Origin: Ascoidea rubescens DSM 1968
Taxonomy: Eukaryota; Ascomycota; Saccharomycetes; Ascoideales; Ascoideaceae
Direction of reading: 5' to 3'
Assembly (NCBI RefSeq): GCF_001661345.1
Contig: NW_017962914.1
Location: forward strand, 212,439-276,438
DNA: 64,000 bases
Numbering within the stretch: the first letter of the stretch is position 1; each line of letters starts with the position of its first letter. Positions 8,192 through 22,352 of the stretch are shown one piece after another. The notes under the pieces are model-generated. The model was given only the letters and a program-made list of their open reading frames with translations. It did no database searches and was not told the origin of the DNA. Position numbers and translations under genes: made by a program.

Positions 8192-11100
8192 AGGAATAAA
8201 GATCTTGAAATGTGAAAATTGGCAAATACTTTTAATTTTAATTATAATTTGGATAGGGAATATTGATTATTGATGGCTTATCATTTAATGGTTGTTTTTT
8301 TTTGATCGTTTAATTGTTTTTGTTTTTTTTTTGTTTTCTTGATTTTGTAAAATCTAAAGCGTTTATTTCTTTTGTATTATATTTAATTGAATTGTTTTGT
8401 TTGAATTGTTTGAATTGTTTTAATCGATATATTAAGTTTTGAAACTAGATTTTGGAGAACATTTGGATCTAATTTGCAAGGTAAAGCAAAGTTCAAGTTC
8501 AAGTCAAGTTCAAGTTAAAGAATTGTTACGAGTTGATAAAAGGAGAAATAATTTTAGATGACAAGTATAATAATATAGTTTTGATATTATAAAGTTGTGA
8601 GATCCAGTAAAAAGGAACTACAAATAGGAATGATTAAAAGGAATGATTAAAAGGAATAACTAAAAGCAAAAAGATGAAATAATAAAATGATGAATAATAT
8701 GAGTATAAGAGAATATGATAAATTAATTTTTTTTTTTAATTTAAAAAGATGGCATTAGAAAAACTATTAGATCTTGATAGGCGTGATGAATCATAAATAG
8801 AAATATCATCGCCATTTTTCTTTTTTTAGAATTTTGTTCAAGTTTGATTTATATTTTTTTTTTTTTTTTGGATATGAATAGCGTTATTTTGAGTAGTAAT
8901 AGTAGTAATAATATGATTGAGATAGAATTGGAGGACATAATAAGTTGAAAGACTTGAATTTTTTTTTTTCGTTTAATATCGCGGTTTCGGATTTCTTAAT
9001 TTAACAAATGAATAAAAGTTTGGATATAGGTTTAAGATGGGTGCAGATATTGGAAGATGGATTGAATCTAAAAGAAGACATATTTTCAAAAAAGATAAAT
9101 AGAAAGCAAATGGAACCAAACAATTTAAGATATATAATATGTTGAAAAAAAAAGAAAAGAAAAGAAAAAGAAAGAGAAAGAGAAAAAAAAAACAGATTTA
9201 TCATAAAATATACATAAGATTTGAAACGAATGGAAAGTAAGTTGAAGTTGCTAAATTCTGGAAGGGCAATATAAAGAAAAAGGAAGGTATATTAGTGGAA
9301 TTGAATTTGAAATTTGAAAGTAAATATTCATTTTTAGAGTAAATTGAATTAAGGGAATAATAAAAAGATGAAATTTCTTCTGAAATGGGAAAATATGGTA
9401 AGGGAGACCAACGAATTGAAAGCAATTAAGAACCGGTGCATTAAACAGTAGTAGGCACAGCAATGAATTAGGAAGCATCAGCAATTGGCCCTGGAGTGCT
9501 GAGTAATGAGTAATAAGGAACGAGGATGAATATGAGATAGGGAATAGAAATAGAACGAAACAGCACTTGTCAGCTGAAGAGTCAATATAAGATGGTAGGG
9601 ACGAAAAACAAAGAAGCGTCCTAATTAAGGCAGTCAGAGCCAGAAATCTGGATCAATAAAACAGAAGTCTGGTGCACAAAGAAACAGAGGTATTCGATGG
9701 AAGAGGCAGAACAATAGCGAGCAGCATTCTCTGGTGACGGAGGACTTCTAGAAGGCCTGGCTCAGAAACAAGGTTCGGGAACGGTTATAAAGATGAAGGA
9801 CTAAAGCGGACTGGCGGCGGACATTTTGCAGTGATGTTTTTCCGTGTCTATGTATTCAGGTGCTTCGCTGCAGGCGCGCAGCGTGCATGCTTCTGAAGAA
9901 ACCCGCGTTTTGGACCTGCTAAGACCGGCAAGTGCAATCTGCCGATTGGTCCGGCATGTTGATATCATCAGTTGAACAGACAAAAACAATAAGTTATCAA
10001 CTAAATATGAAATGAAATTGGTAATAATAAAGATCTCAGCAGGGCACATATATTGTTCAAATACTTTCAAAATTTGGAATTTTGATATTAATCTTGATAT
10101 TTTGATGATTTTATATTTCAATTTGTTGCATTTGATTATTCTTACTACCAAGCAAACAATTTGTCCTGATTTTCAAATTAGCCATATGCGAAAGCTTAAA
10201 ATAACCTGTTTTATATATAGTGGATTTATAGTTTACGCCATTAAATAAAAATAGGAGGGTCTTTTTTTTTGTTAGAAAACAATATGAAATTAAAGTAGGT
10301 GTGACACTCGGAAACAATAACAATGTTATGTACACCAACAGACTTAATAATGATTACAAATCCATTGAACTGTATGACCAAAGAAGCGATGCGATATATT
10401 TAAAGTAACTTTGGAATGAATAAAGGGCAAGTTATAAATAAATGCTTAACGATGAATTAGTAAGGCAAGAGTGACGCTTGGTTATTGAAAAGAGAGAAAT
10501 CTTCTGATTATTTATAATAAATTGTTTGATAAAGAAAGAAATAAAATTGAGAGCGAAGCGAGATAGTAAATAACAAGTCATCTTGATACAAAAGTGCGGA
10601 TATTTTTACAGGTACGGTTCAAAAGCAAAGACTTGATAACAAGCGCTGAATTTGTGCAGCGGTGGGTTATAAATAAACCAGGTAGAGTGATAAACTTCTA
10701 AAAATTAATATTATTCACGATTATAAATATTCATGAACAATAGCATCCACGAATATTTGATCCGAAAGCGAGAGAAAAGCAGTCCTAATTGGAAATGTAT
10801 TGGGAGTATTTTCACTGCTTTGGATAATGTAGGTGAAATGAGCAGTGAGATGGCGATTCTTCTTCATCCCAAGCAACTGGGCTAATAATAGCCTGGGAAT
10901 AGAGCCAGAGGCCATTTAAGCCCATTTAGAAGTGTATTTTGTTATCATTTAGAGGAATCGTTTTTGTGTAATAGAGCTGGTCGTGGTTGCCATTGCAGCG
11001 CTCGGAAAAAGTGCCGTTGGATAATAGAGAGTTGGATCCATTCAGAAGAGTGGAATTAGTTAATACATTGGCAATATATTGGCAATATATTGGCACGATA

Positions 11101-14100
11101 GCAATATTTGATCGATCAACCTGTTGCAAAGCTGTTGTATTCCTTTTTTGTGGTCCTTTTTTTCCGGGTATTTATTTACTACTGAATATCCCTGAACATT
11201 GTTCAAGGTGTTTGAATATTAGTTTTTTCAAATAAATGACCATAAAGTACAACCACTGGTTGTAACTTTTAGCTTGGAAACGAAGAGCAATTAAATGTAA
11301 TGTAATATAAAATAGAATAAAATTAAATAATAAAATTCATTTATTTATCATTCAAGTTTAACCAAGTCTTTAAGCAACTTAATTTCAATGCACGAAATCT
11401 AATTACAACAAAATAGATTACGAAAAAAATTAATTTTGATAAAAATAGTATAGTATCTAAATGAGTTATATTAGTTATATTACAATAATTACAATATGCC
11501 AATGAGCAAATAAATGTCATATGAGATCGAACTGACTCACTCTGTATATATACATACATTTACATTTATATATTTAGAAGTGCTGTTGCTGTTAAGAGCA
11601 GAAAACCTCTTTGGTGAAGAATATTCTAGAGGGAATAACAATAAAACGGTTTTTAAAGAGAGAGGAAGAGGAAAGAAAGAAAGATATCAAAGAAAGTGCA
11701 GCAAAAATAACTCAAACTACAAAGCGCAAAAATAAACAATAACAACCAGTGAACCATTTAACAGTCACTTGCCGCTTTGCTTGCAAACCTATTTTTGATA
11801 TGGTGGTCGTTATTGTTATACTTTCAAATAACCTTTGAATATCTTAAATACCCATGGGATAGCAACCCAACTATTTTATTATGGCTTATGGCTAAGAGCA
11901 AAGCTGTTCATATCCCAATTCCCAATTCAGTGAGGACTGGGAATCGGGAACAGAAGCCAGCATTCTCCCCAGTTCCCAATTTTGGAGTTACACAAAACAG
12001 ACTTGAAAATATTCAGGCTATTCTTATCACATTCATTAACCCTTGTGTTTGTTTGCAAATTATGTTGAGTATCCTTGAGTTGGGCTGATGACATAATCGC
12101 TGTATATCACTCTAGCGGTTATCTAATTTGACGTAATAGCATCTATATTTTTCTCAAAGAAAAATAGTTGAAGTGAATGAATTGAATGAATTGTTGGGCT
12201 TTTAGTTTAATTTTGGAACATTATAATTATTTTCTCTTGCTTTTTCTTATTTTTTTCTTCCACTTTTTATGCGTCTAAAAAGTGTTTTTAAACTATTTTT
12301 CTAATATTTGTAACAGTCATATCTTTACATTCTTCAATTGTCTTTGTTGAAATTTAATTTTCAGTGCATGAGCTTTTACCTATTTAGAACCTAATGTACA
12401 GTGATTGATTAGAAAGTTTGATTTCCCATTGATATTTTTACTCTGAAATCTTTTCACTATTTTTTCACCAATTTTTTTTTTCTTTTTCATTTATTTGGTA
12501 ATTAATATCAATCACTAATTTTAATCATTAAATTTGTCTACCAGATTATTCATTAGGCACTGTTAAATACTATTAAATACACTGTGTTAATAAGTATTGT
12601 ATCAGCGATATATTGTTTAGCTTGAATCTATTAAATGAGTATCAGAAAAAAGGTAATAAACAAGAATAAACGAAAATTTAGACACTGCAAAATAAATTAT
12701 AGCAAAAACGGTAGTGAATTGGATATGAATTGATATTGTTAGCAATCTAAAATCTGAACACTTGCACTAAAAGTTTAAATTAGAATTTTGTTTTGCACAC
12801 CTGTGTTGTAATAAGCAGGAAATTTATTGTTAAAGGGGAAGATTAAATTGGCAGACAGTGTGTTGACTGTGATTGGCTGGAAGGGTTTCATTACTAATAC
12901 AGACATACAAATTGATAAAACAACAAAATAACAAAATAACAAAATAATCAGCAAGATGAGTAAATAAACCCATTTTTTTCAATTAAATCAGTTCAAAACA
13001 AGATTGATAATTGCGGTTTTGTGTAATATGTGAGCTTACCTTCCCTAATAAAGTTAACATCAATCAAATTAGCACTACGGTTAGCAGTTTAGGGTTTGTA
13101 TATCTACAGAGAATTGACTTTAGAGTTTATACTATTTTGCTTTGTATTGTGCATGAGTAAATAGATGTATGATCTAATATAATATATTAACAATATTGTT
13201 GTTTACTTCTATCAGCACAGCCTCATAAATGGTGAGAAAAATACAGGACTTCCCAAAGAGTTAAAGTGATAAGTTCTGTATTGTTTTAAAAAATAGTGTA
13301 AAGTGTCGTGGGTGGAATCATAACCAGATCTGGTGAATGTTTGCTTTGAATTTGGAGTGTTGCATTTAGGCCCAAAGTCAAAGATCTAACAATCAAATCT
13401 GTGACAAACCAGTGTTTTATTTTTTCACACTGTAGCCCTGACCTGTTCTCTTCATCCATATTTATACTTACATCCGTAACTCCTTTCTGGATTCGTGATG
13501 ATGACATAAGAAGAAATATTCTCTACAAGTAATAATATCATTATTATCTCACCCGGAGCAAAATCTTGGGGGATTTTAAAAATCTGATTGATTGATTGAT
13601 TGATGAATGATCCAAAATCAAAAAAAAGGCACGAAAAACTTCTTATGTTGCCGATAAATAATAAACATAATTATTATTAATTATTATTAATTTAAATATT
13701 ATTGTCAATATGGACATTACTGGAAGCGCGTGCGACATTTCGCCCCGCAAAGTTTGCTTCAGCATCCTTATTTAAATCTTCAGTTTAGTAATAATCAGAA
13801 TTCTGGAAGCTCCCATTTGATCGGGATGAAACTATGCAGAAACCAATCGAAATCCATGGAAAAACAAATGAAATTGCAGTTATATCATTGCTTTGCACAA
13901 TTTAATAGAATTTTATAGAATTTTATAGAATTTTGTACCATTTTATTATTTAATTTTATTATTTCAGTGGATTATTGTCTAAGCACAATACATCATAGGA
14001 AATGCCAATTAGACTTTGGAAAAGGAAAAATTGATATGATAAAGTTGCTTATTTCCCTTCTTTGCCTAGCACCTGATTGTTTTAAGGTGGAGATTTGAGA

Positions 14101-15810
14101 TCTCTGATAAATCTCAATAATCCTTTTTTACAACAATAGAATTCAGGTTCTTAAAAAGGAAGAAAATCACAGAAAATTACAAAAGCAAAAAATTTAATCT
14201 GTAGTCTTTGCAGCAAATTAAGAAAATCCTATTATGAACTGCTCAAATTAAGTGTTTTAAACAAATTATTATGTACTGGATATCACCAAAGAAGTTTGAA
14301 GCCGGAAGCGAAATTTCTTTTTCGCGCAATGAAAAAGAAAAACAGCAATAGAAATAAAATAAAATGAAATAAAATAAAATGGAAAAAATAAACCAAAAGA
14401 AAAACATGCAAACTTAGAACATAATTATAAAACATAATTGGTTTCAGGCATATATTGTAGAAATTGCTAGCTGAATGGCAGTGTTCTTGGAACAATTCAA
14501 TGCACTTATCATCATGTACTGCTGGAGATTAATCGAAGTGATTAATCAGACTAGTGGAATTAGTAAAATTAGTAAAACTAGTGAAATTGGCAGACCTTTA
14601 CTGCCTTCAATATCGATGTTTCTCACTCATTTTTTCCTTTTGTCTGGGTTTTAAGATATTCTCCACAAAGATAACAAAAAAACTCGCCTATTGTAATGTG
14701 CCTTTTTTTTGTTTCTTTTTCTGTTTCGCTCTTCCACTGCTCTTGACCTTTTTGAAGTGCTAGCACTGCAAATAGTCCAATAGTAAAGGATTTTCAGTTG
14801 AAATCATCAAACTGTATTTTCTTTTTTGGGCTGAAGATCTTCCTTTTTTCTTGGTGAATTTCTGTGTTAGATAGCAATTTAGCAAACAAAAGAGATTGCG
14901 ATTCAAACAATAGCTCTTTATTACACTCTTCTTACAACATGGAACCAGGAACTGACTCCCAGTTACCTTTTAGATACATCCTAATCAATAATGAAACAAA
15001 TCTCAAACGCAAACCTACCTGATAAAAAGAAAATTTATCAATAGGAAAAATTATAACCGAATTTGTACACGCGTAATCAAAAACAATAGACTTGCTATTA
15101 TCTCATCTCATAGCTCATACTTCGCAAAAGCTGTCTGGAATAACTCCAGCCTGGCTCTGAAAACACCTCCATCCAAACTCCAGATCTCAAACACAACACA
15201 GAAACAAAAGCAACTTCTCACAAACAACTCTCTCTTCATCAGTTTCTTTGTTTCCATCGCATCCACCGCGCTGGTCGCCCCTTGACCTGGCTCAAATCCT
15301 GCTGAAGGTCATCCATGTGCCATATTTCGTTGGAACACCGACGCACACAGCTGCTTGCAGGCAATTCATATTGTCACGGAAACAACGCTAGTCACAGCAG
15401 CTTTATTTATTTGTGCGTCAGGAGACGGCTCTCCCCTGAAAAGGTTCAAATCCTGGTTATGCTTTGTAGATCTCAATGCAGATAATTAAAACTTTAAAGT
15501 TCATCTGCAGGTTTATATTTAAAGTTAATGTACAATCATGTTCTTCAGAAATTTAACTATTTATTATAAAATTGATATAAATAAGCTTCACTTTTCTCTG
15601 TTTTTCCTTTTTACATTTATCTATTTTTCATTTTACAACTATTTGGACTTCTAAATTATATCTTTGATTTACTTTCACTTTTTCCGTCTCATCAATTTCG
15701 CATTTCTACCTCCTGGTTTACCATCGCCCTCACTTGATTATATTTTGTAACTCCACCTACAACATAATACACAATTACACTTCTAATACTGGTCTTTATC
15801 TTTCTCCAAC
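8192..15810. other. 7.6 kb gene desert upstream of the HMG-box gene
   Basis: Only short open frames occur here, none recognisable and most without an ATG start. Seen: many A- and T-tracts; a purine run at 9148-9190; a GC-richer patch at 9,780-9,960; a direct repeat TTGGCAATATA at 11069-11092; a GATT-type tetramer run near 13,583-13,605; another GC-richer patch at 15,270-15,440 with a Pol III B-box-like GGTTCAAATCC at 15443-15453. I see no tRNA, snRNA or snoRNA that I can support. A centromere, an unrecognised long RNA, or a large regulatory region would all be compatible. Confidence 0.6.
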
Positions 15811-16980
15811 ATGACCTACACTGACCACAAATACTACAACCAACTTTTAGCAACTGGTCCTAACTCCTTGGCTAACTACAGTCTGCTGAAATCCTCCTCA
15901 TACTATCCAAGTCCATCCAACTTCTCTTCTACATCTCTCATCACCCCCAACCCACAAGTACAACAACCACCCCAATCTCAACAACAGCAATTGATATATG
16001 GCTCCTCCCAGCACCCACAGCATGTTTCACAACCTTATAACTACATGTCAAATAGTTACATCCCCAACAATACCTCCGAATCAATTGATTACCCAATCAT
16101 AAAAGAAAATAACAATAGAGTCTCTAAACTGTCCAGCGGCACTGCGTCTCACAAATCAAAATCTTCAAATAGCACAAGTCCATCCAACACGAATGTGATA
16201 TTGGACAGATGCACTTGTCGTAACTCAAACTCTTCTACAAACGACTCAAACCACATTCCAAGACCCAGAAATGCCTTTATTTTATTTCGTCAGCAATACC
16301 ACCAATCCGTTCTCGATGAAGGCAATATCATAAGAACCAATCCCGACGTATCCAGAGAATTGGGCAAAAGATGGAGGGCTTTGCCTCTTGATCAAAAGGC
16401 CTACTGGAATAAAGCTGCCGAAGAAGAAAAAAAGAAACATGCTGAGAAATATCCTGGCTATAGATATATTCCCAGAAGATCTGGCAAAAAGAATCTTTGT
16501 TCATATTGCAAATCTAGAGAAGCTGCTAATGAAAAACTAAAGTATGACGTCTCAAATCACATTCAAAATCAATTACCAAACCAATTGCACTCTCAAATCC
16601 CTATTCAGCCCCAACCAAACCAATCTCCAATGATGATCGCCAACAATATTCTATCTCCCAATTTAATGCTGCCAATTCAAAACCAAATGGTACAACACAG
16701 CTCTCCAATCACATCTCCCCAGCCTTTCCTTCACCAACCGCAAACGCCACAACCTTATCAAAACCAATACTACAATCAACAGCCCTACAAACTACCTCCA
16801 TTAAACACTTCACAACTTGCTTCATCTATTAACCAACAGTTTCCAAGACCTCATGAATCTGCTGATACAAAAAAAGTTAAAGAACAAATAACTTTGCCAC
16901 ACATATCACACTTGGGTCTCCCCACCCCCGATTTCAATTCGTTAAGAATACCCAATTCTAATTATTCCACTTCCATATAA
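15811..16980 (+). CDS. HMG-box transcription regulator, ROX1/RFG1 type
   Basis: The product is 389 residues. Seen: one HMG box at about 149-222 (PRPRNAFILFRQ, NPDVSRELGKRWRALP, AYWNKAAEEEKKKHAEKYPGYRY), followed by a basic PRRSGKK patch and a CxxC. Both flanks are Gln/Ser/Pro/Asn-rich, as in yeast regulators. Known: Rox1 and its Candida counterpart Rfg1 are sequence-specific DNA-bending repressors of hypoxic or filamentation genes. The box looks closer to the Rfg1 form, but mating-type-like HMG factors share the fold, so no symbol is given. It stands alone between 7.6 kb and 5.4 kb of non-coding DNA, as is known for heavily regulated developmental regulators in Candida. Confidence 0.85.
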   Translation: MTYTDHKYYNQLLATGPNSLANYSLLKSSSYYPSPSNFSSTSLITPNPQVQQPPQSQQQQLIYGSSQHPQHVSQPYNYMSNSYIPNNTSESIDYPIIKENNNRVSKLSSGTASHKSKSSNSTSPSNTNVILDRCTCRNSNSSTNDSNHIPRPRNAFILFRQQYHQSVLDEGNIIRTNPDVSRELGKRWRALPLDQKAYWNKAAEEEKKKHAEKYPGYRYIPRRSGKKNLCSYCKSREAANEKLKYDVSNHIQNQLPNQLHSQIPIQPQPNQSPMMIANNILSPNLMLPIQNQMVQHSSPITSPQPFLHQPQTPQPYQNQYYNQQPYKLPPLNTSQLASSINQQFPRPHESADTKKVKEQITLPHISHLGLPTPDFNSLRIPNSNYSTSI

Positions 16981-19900
16981 ATCTCTTATAAAAATCAAAA
17001 ATAAATGATAAAAATAAATCAAATAAAAGATATTTTTATTATTTTACTATTATTTTTTTTAATTTGTACTATTTAAGAAGCCAAGCTTACTATTTTGCCT
17101 ATTTAATTATTTCACTAATTTATTTCATTTTTATTACATTTTTATTTTATTTTTTCTTATCTATTTTGTTTTGTTTTGTACTATTTTCAAAAATATCTAC
17201 TTATTACTTACTCGCCTCTACAAATACTGCTGCTAATACTACACTTTATTTTAAAATTGGTTTTGGATAAATAATTTACTTGGTGACTATTTTAAAGTCT
17301 GTAATATCATTCCTTAATTAATAAAGAAAGAAAGAAAGAAAGAAGAAGAAAAAATAACACCTGCTAATAATCTTTATTAGTCATCAATATTTGGAATTGC
17401 TTCAACTCGTTCTTTTAATATTAGTTTTAACTCATATCTTTAACTGATACTCATCATATATTTTGATTTCATTTTGTTCACTTCGCCTTATTACTATATT
17501 TTCATCCTTTTACCTGCTGTTTATAGAGATTATTACTTTATGGTTTTTTTCTTTTTTTAACTTTATTTTCTTATTCATTTTCATTCATTCAAAATAACTT
17601 TCTTTATTTTGTCTCTATTTAATCCTACATTTATCACCTATATTAACTATTCAATACAGCATTTCACTACAACAAACAAATACAATCACTCATAATCGTA
17701 AACCTCACTCTGTAATCGAGCCATTCCTCTTGTTACTTGTTAAAATCCTTCTAACTATCACAAGCATCAATTCTATTTAAACCTGAATCGTTGAAGGAAG
17801 GTTCTGTTAAACAAAGAACACCATTATCAAAACAGACCCAAAACGTTAAAACAGATCTTTTACACAGCCTGGGATGGCTTTCAACCTTAGCAAAAAGTTG
17901 ACTTAATTTGTGTTTAAAGCATATCTGATTTGTTGATAACAGCTATTCAATAATAATATAACAATAGCATTAAAATAAGCTGGTGTTTTAATATTTGTTC
18001 GAGTTTAATTTATGACAGCAGACTAAACTAATGTGTTGAGGAGTACCAAAGGCCTCGTTTGTCTAATTATAGTACATTATTGTTCTATAATAACAAATGG
18101 CAGATCTACTCACTTAAGTGATGTTATTTGTGACTCTTCAGTCTTTGCTTTGTTTTTTATTAAGAGAATATAAGACAAACAATCTGCAATTTTTCGCAGC
18201 TAAACATATTTTTGTAAACAATATATTAGAATTTCTAAAATGAATTTTTAAGATGCAAAATTTAGCAACTATGTTTTTGGTTTTAATGGCAAAAAATAAG
18301 AATCATGAACGTCAAAAACATCATGAACAATGCTGAAATGATTTGAAATAGGATATCTCAGTGATATCAAATAAAAACAGCTCTTAATCAAGATTTCGGC
18401 AATATTAATATTAACAGGTTCCAAATTAATTTTGAAAACAATGCCTTCTTTGAGCAGTAGCAACAGTTAATGAAAATAGAATTTGAACACGATGAAGCAG
18501 AGTCATTATAATTACACAACTCAAAGAATGATAAAAAAAGAAGAGGATATGTGTTTTAACAAAAATTTTGATAAAAATGAATCGCAGTCCACGATTTTCC
18601 ATTAGTGAACTACGATATATGATCTATGATTCATAATCACAGATAAATGTCATTGAAAACATTACATGAAGGCAAGTATGAAAAATTAGTGATTTTTGAT
18701 CACTGAGATAAATAAATTGATAGCTCTTAGATATTCTTTAAGTCTCTTAAAATCGTTTTTAAACCTCTTTTAGGCATTTTGGGTTGTTATAATTTAGAGT
18801 AGAAACTCCAAGTTTAATAGATAGTAAAAGCTCTATTCATTTTTTTAGATTACGAAATTATTCAATACTAAATGATTGATCCTCAAATAAGAGAATTGGA
18901 CAGAAAGACAAGAACCAGTTTAAGTTTTTTTAAGCTGACTTTTGTAAATTGTTTTTGATATATGCTCTGGCTTCGTTGCTATTCGCATTATTAAACTGTC
19001 AAAATTTGTTCAAACAATAAAGATACACAATAAGATATTGTTTTGTGCTGGAAAAACTATAACTATTGACAAGAAAATTCAGTGCACAATAACAATAAAT
19101 TACAACTGTTTACCAGTACATAAAGGCAACCAGCTAGACTAAACAGGCAAAGAAAACAATTATCATATATTGTTATCAAAAATGCATTAAACCGGAGGTT
19201 GGCTCTATCTCTAGCCAACAACATTATACTCAGATTGGTGGTCACAGAGATGTTAAAATTGGCAACAAAGGCGATTTTTCTTGTTTTAAAGTTGGTAGTT
19301 TTCAAGTTGAGGTTGGCTTTAGGAAGTAGCTTTTATCTAATGATATTGCGATTTACTGGCTTTGAGACTCAGGACCATAAAAAAATTCGAAAATATAAAT
19401 ATATGAAGAGAAATTGAATGCAGTCAAATTATGGAACAATAGTCTTGGTTCTGATGTTAGCAAACCTTCAAATTTGTATCTAACCTAACTTTCTTACTGA
19501 ATAAACAATAATTTACATTTAATACTTTGAAATGCTCAATAATATTTGCTAATAATATTCAATTTCAATTAGCAAACTGGACCGATATTATTTAGTAGAG
19601 TAGCAGAATTACAAATATTGTTTTTAAAAAATGAATTTCCAAGACAACAATTGGATACTTTTCTATGAGATTTTGTTCCAAATTTCGTTTATAATTGACT
19701 AAAAAAGATTGTTTTTGTATACAGAAGAAACAAAATAAAAAAATTACAAATTTTGAAGTTGTTTTTCATTTGAATTTGTAATATTCAATTAATCTTGTTT
19801 TCTTCCTCTTTTTTTTTCCTTTATTTATTTATTCAAAATTAAATCAATTATCACTAGCATAATAAAAAATATGATAAACAAGATAAATACCAAAACTAAA

Positions 19901-22352
19901 TATGAACTGTGCAACCATACATTTAGCAGGTCCAGGAATTGAATAATGTATTATTTTGAAACCCGAATCGACATGATTTTAACTTTATTTATAACTATTG
20001 AAATGAATTTGGATGGGATGAATTGAAGCATTTTCATTTCAATTTTTTCAATAGCCCTATAACCACAAATAGTTCTACAATATTCCTACAATATTTCAAC
20101 AATATTTTCATGTCGCAATAGAAAATAGATAAAACTACAGAATTACATCAATTCAGGGGTCAAAACAGAGATCATCTTGAGGGAATATTAATAGAAAACC
20201 AAAGAAAAACAGCTAAATGGAAAATTCCAGTATTTTCAAGAATGTAGTGAATTTAGAGAACAAAAATCAAAAATAGCAACATGAAGAAAACAATAGACCA
20301 AAAAACAAAAACAAAAAAGCTTTTTGTATTGCCCCAAAAGAATGAATAATACCCAATAAATGCGGTTCTGAACACGAAGGATCTGCCAGAAGAGGGAAAC
20401 AGCAAATATACACTCTGAAGCTGATTTTGAAACTATCTTCATTATCGAAGTCGCATTTCCACTGCAAAAACCTCTGAATTGCACTGATCACTAGACCCTA
20501 TTTTTGATTTGATATTATTCTTATTCTTGTTCTCGTTCTTGTTCTTATTTTTTTTTTATCTTTGTTTATCTTTGTTTTTGGTTCAACTCTTGAAGTTATA
20601 CTCCCCTGAAGAACGAAACCATCTGGGTTTCTGTAGCCATTTTTTTTTACAAATGCCAAATTTTTTCTCAAAGGCTATTCAAAAAATTCAATTAAGACTA
20701 TGATTCATAATTTCAGCATTTTACTAGTGATTAAGATGAAGTGTCAGATATGAATGTGTGACTAAAAGTAACTGAACCGTTTTTGAAACATTCAACATTA
20801 TCAGGGCTGAATCAACCAATTTCTTCCCTAACTTTGAAAGAGACATTGCTTTAAATATCGCAAACATAAGGTAATCAGTAATAATCAGCAATAATAAAAA
20901 ATCATTTCTTGAGCCAAAAAAAGACAAATACTAAATTTTTTTTCAATCAAAAAGCTGCCTAAAACCGCATCTTCCACTTGGATAAACTTGCGGTGGTATT
21001 CGAGCTGTTTCTGTTGCTTTTGCTGCTTTTGCTGACGAAACACTGTCGAAATGAGCCATTTTATTTTATTTCTCACAACTCTTTTATTAGTTTTAATGAA
21101 TTAAAAATAATTGAGCAAAAGAAACTTTTTGGTTGTGGATATTAATTGCTGAAACAAAAGTTGTTTTTGATGTGGTGCTTATTCCAGTAGTAACGGATAT
21201 TTTCAGTGCGTTTGTGGGTCAGTCTTTATGAAATTAAAATCATTACTCAACGAAAAGGTAAATGATGAAATAAATTACATATTAACAGTCTTTGTTTTTG
21301 CTTTTGAAAAAGAAAAAAAACAAATAAAAAGAAAAAAACAATATTGAAATCAAATTTATTCATAAACATAGCAAGATATATTATAATGTCATATTTCAGT
21401 TTTTTGAACATACAAATAAGTGCCTAAAGATTTTATAAAACAGACAACTTTAGAAGCTATGAATTAAATACATTTAACAAGTCCAGCACATCTAACATAT
21501 ACTAAATAAAACTCAGCTATTATAAGAAGAAATATTAAAAACAGATGTTTTTTACTCAACCCCAACTCTTTGAGTTGAGTAAAAGCAATCAGTTCTATCA
21601 AGTTTCCCCTTTTGGTATTCTGTTTTTACAATTTATATTGCTGCATTTTATTGATTTGATTTGAAACCAAAAAGCCGAATATATTGTTCAATGTTGATTC
21701 TGATTTATTGAAACCACAAAATAAAATAAAACTGACAAAAGAAATGAAAAAGAAGAAAGCAACAGAGAAAGATATCAAAGAAAAACAGCTGAGACTATTC
21801 TCATTGGCAGATTTTGGAAACTCCAACTGTCTAGCAATAAGAAGCCACGAAACAGCTGGTACCAAAGAGCCAAAAACTGGTGCTTCAACTACCTTCTTCA
21901 CAGCGATAATCAAGCAGCAAAAACAGACACTTTTATAGTAGGTCTTCCATGTTGGGCCTCTCATGTTGGGTTTCTCATGTTGGGCCTTTCCTTATATCAG
22001 AACGTCTTCCAAAAGTCCTGTCCCGATTGGAAAGGTCGGCCACGTTGCTGGAACATGCGCGTTTCGGCACCGTCGCTGCGGGAACAACCATTAATCCAGC
22101 TCTTTGGTGCTGGGAGTAGTTTTCGGTTCACCAATACTTTTTCTTTTTTTTGCAGTTTTTTTCACTTTTCTGTGTGCATCTCAGAGATTTCTATCAACAA
22201 TAATGGTGTCGATGAGAATAGCATAGTCGTTTCTACTCAAACATAATCCACTTGTATATACTTTATTCGCCAAATTCTTTGTTGTTTCAATAGAGCTTTA
22301 CGATTCAAACATCCTTATTGCATCTTTTTTTTTTGTCTATGACTCTTATAAG
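16981..22352. other. 5.4 kb gene-poor spacer between the HMG-box gene and TAZ1
   Basis: I see no supportable gene. The left part (17,000-17,700) is T-rich and probably 3' untranslated. The middle is AT-rich with no recognisable protein or RNA motif. A GAAA tetramer run lies at 17,324-17,345. From about 21,950 to 22,130 the DNA becomes markedly GC-richer, about 220-400 bases upstream of TAZ1; this looks like its promoter. A thrice-repeated phrase close to CATGTTGGGCCT occurs at 21,948-21,991. Confidence 0.6.

Noticed and set aside
11777-12088. A 103-codon frame in the desert
   Set aside because: It starts with TTG, has no recognisable domain, and lies in DNA with no other coding signal.
13286-13507. 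A 73-codon minus-strand frame in the desert
   Set aside because: Short, low similarity to anything I know; a possible transposon origin could not be supported by any motif.
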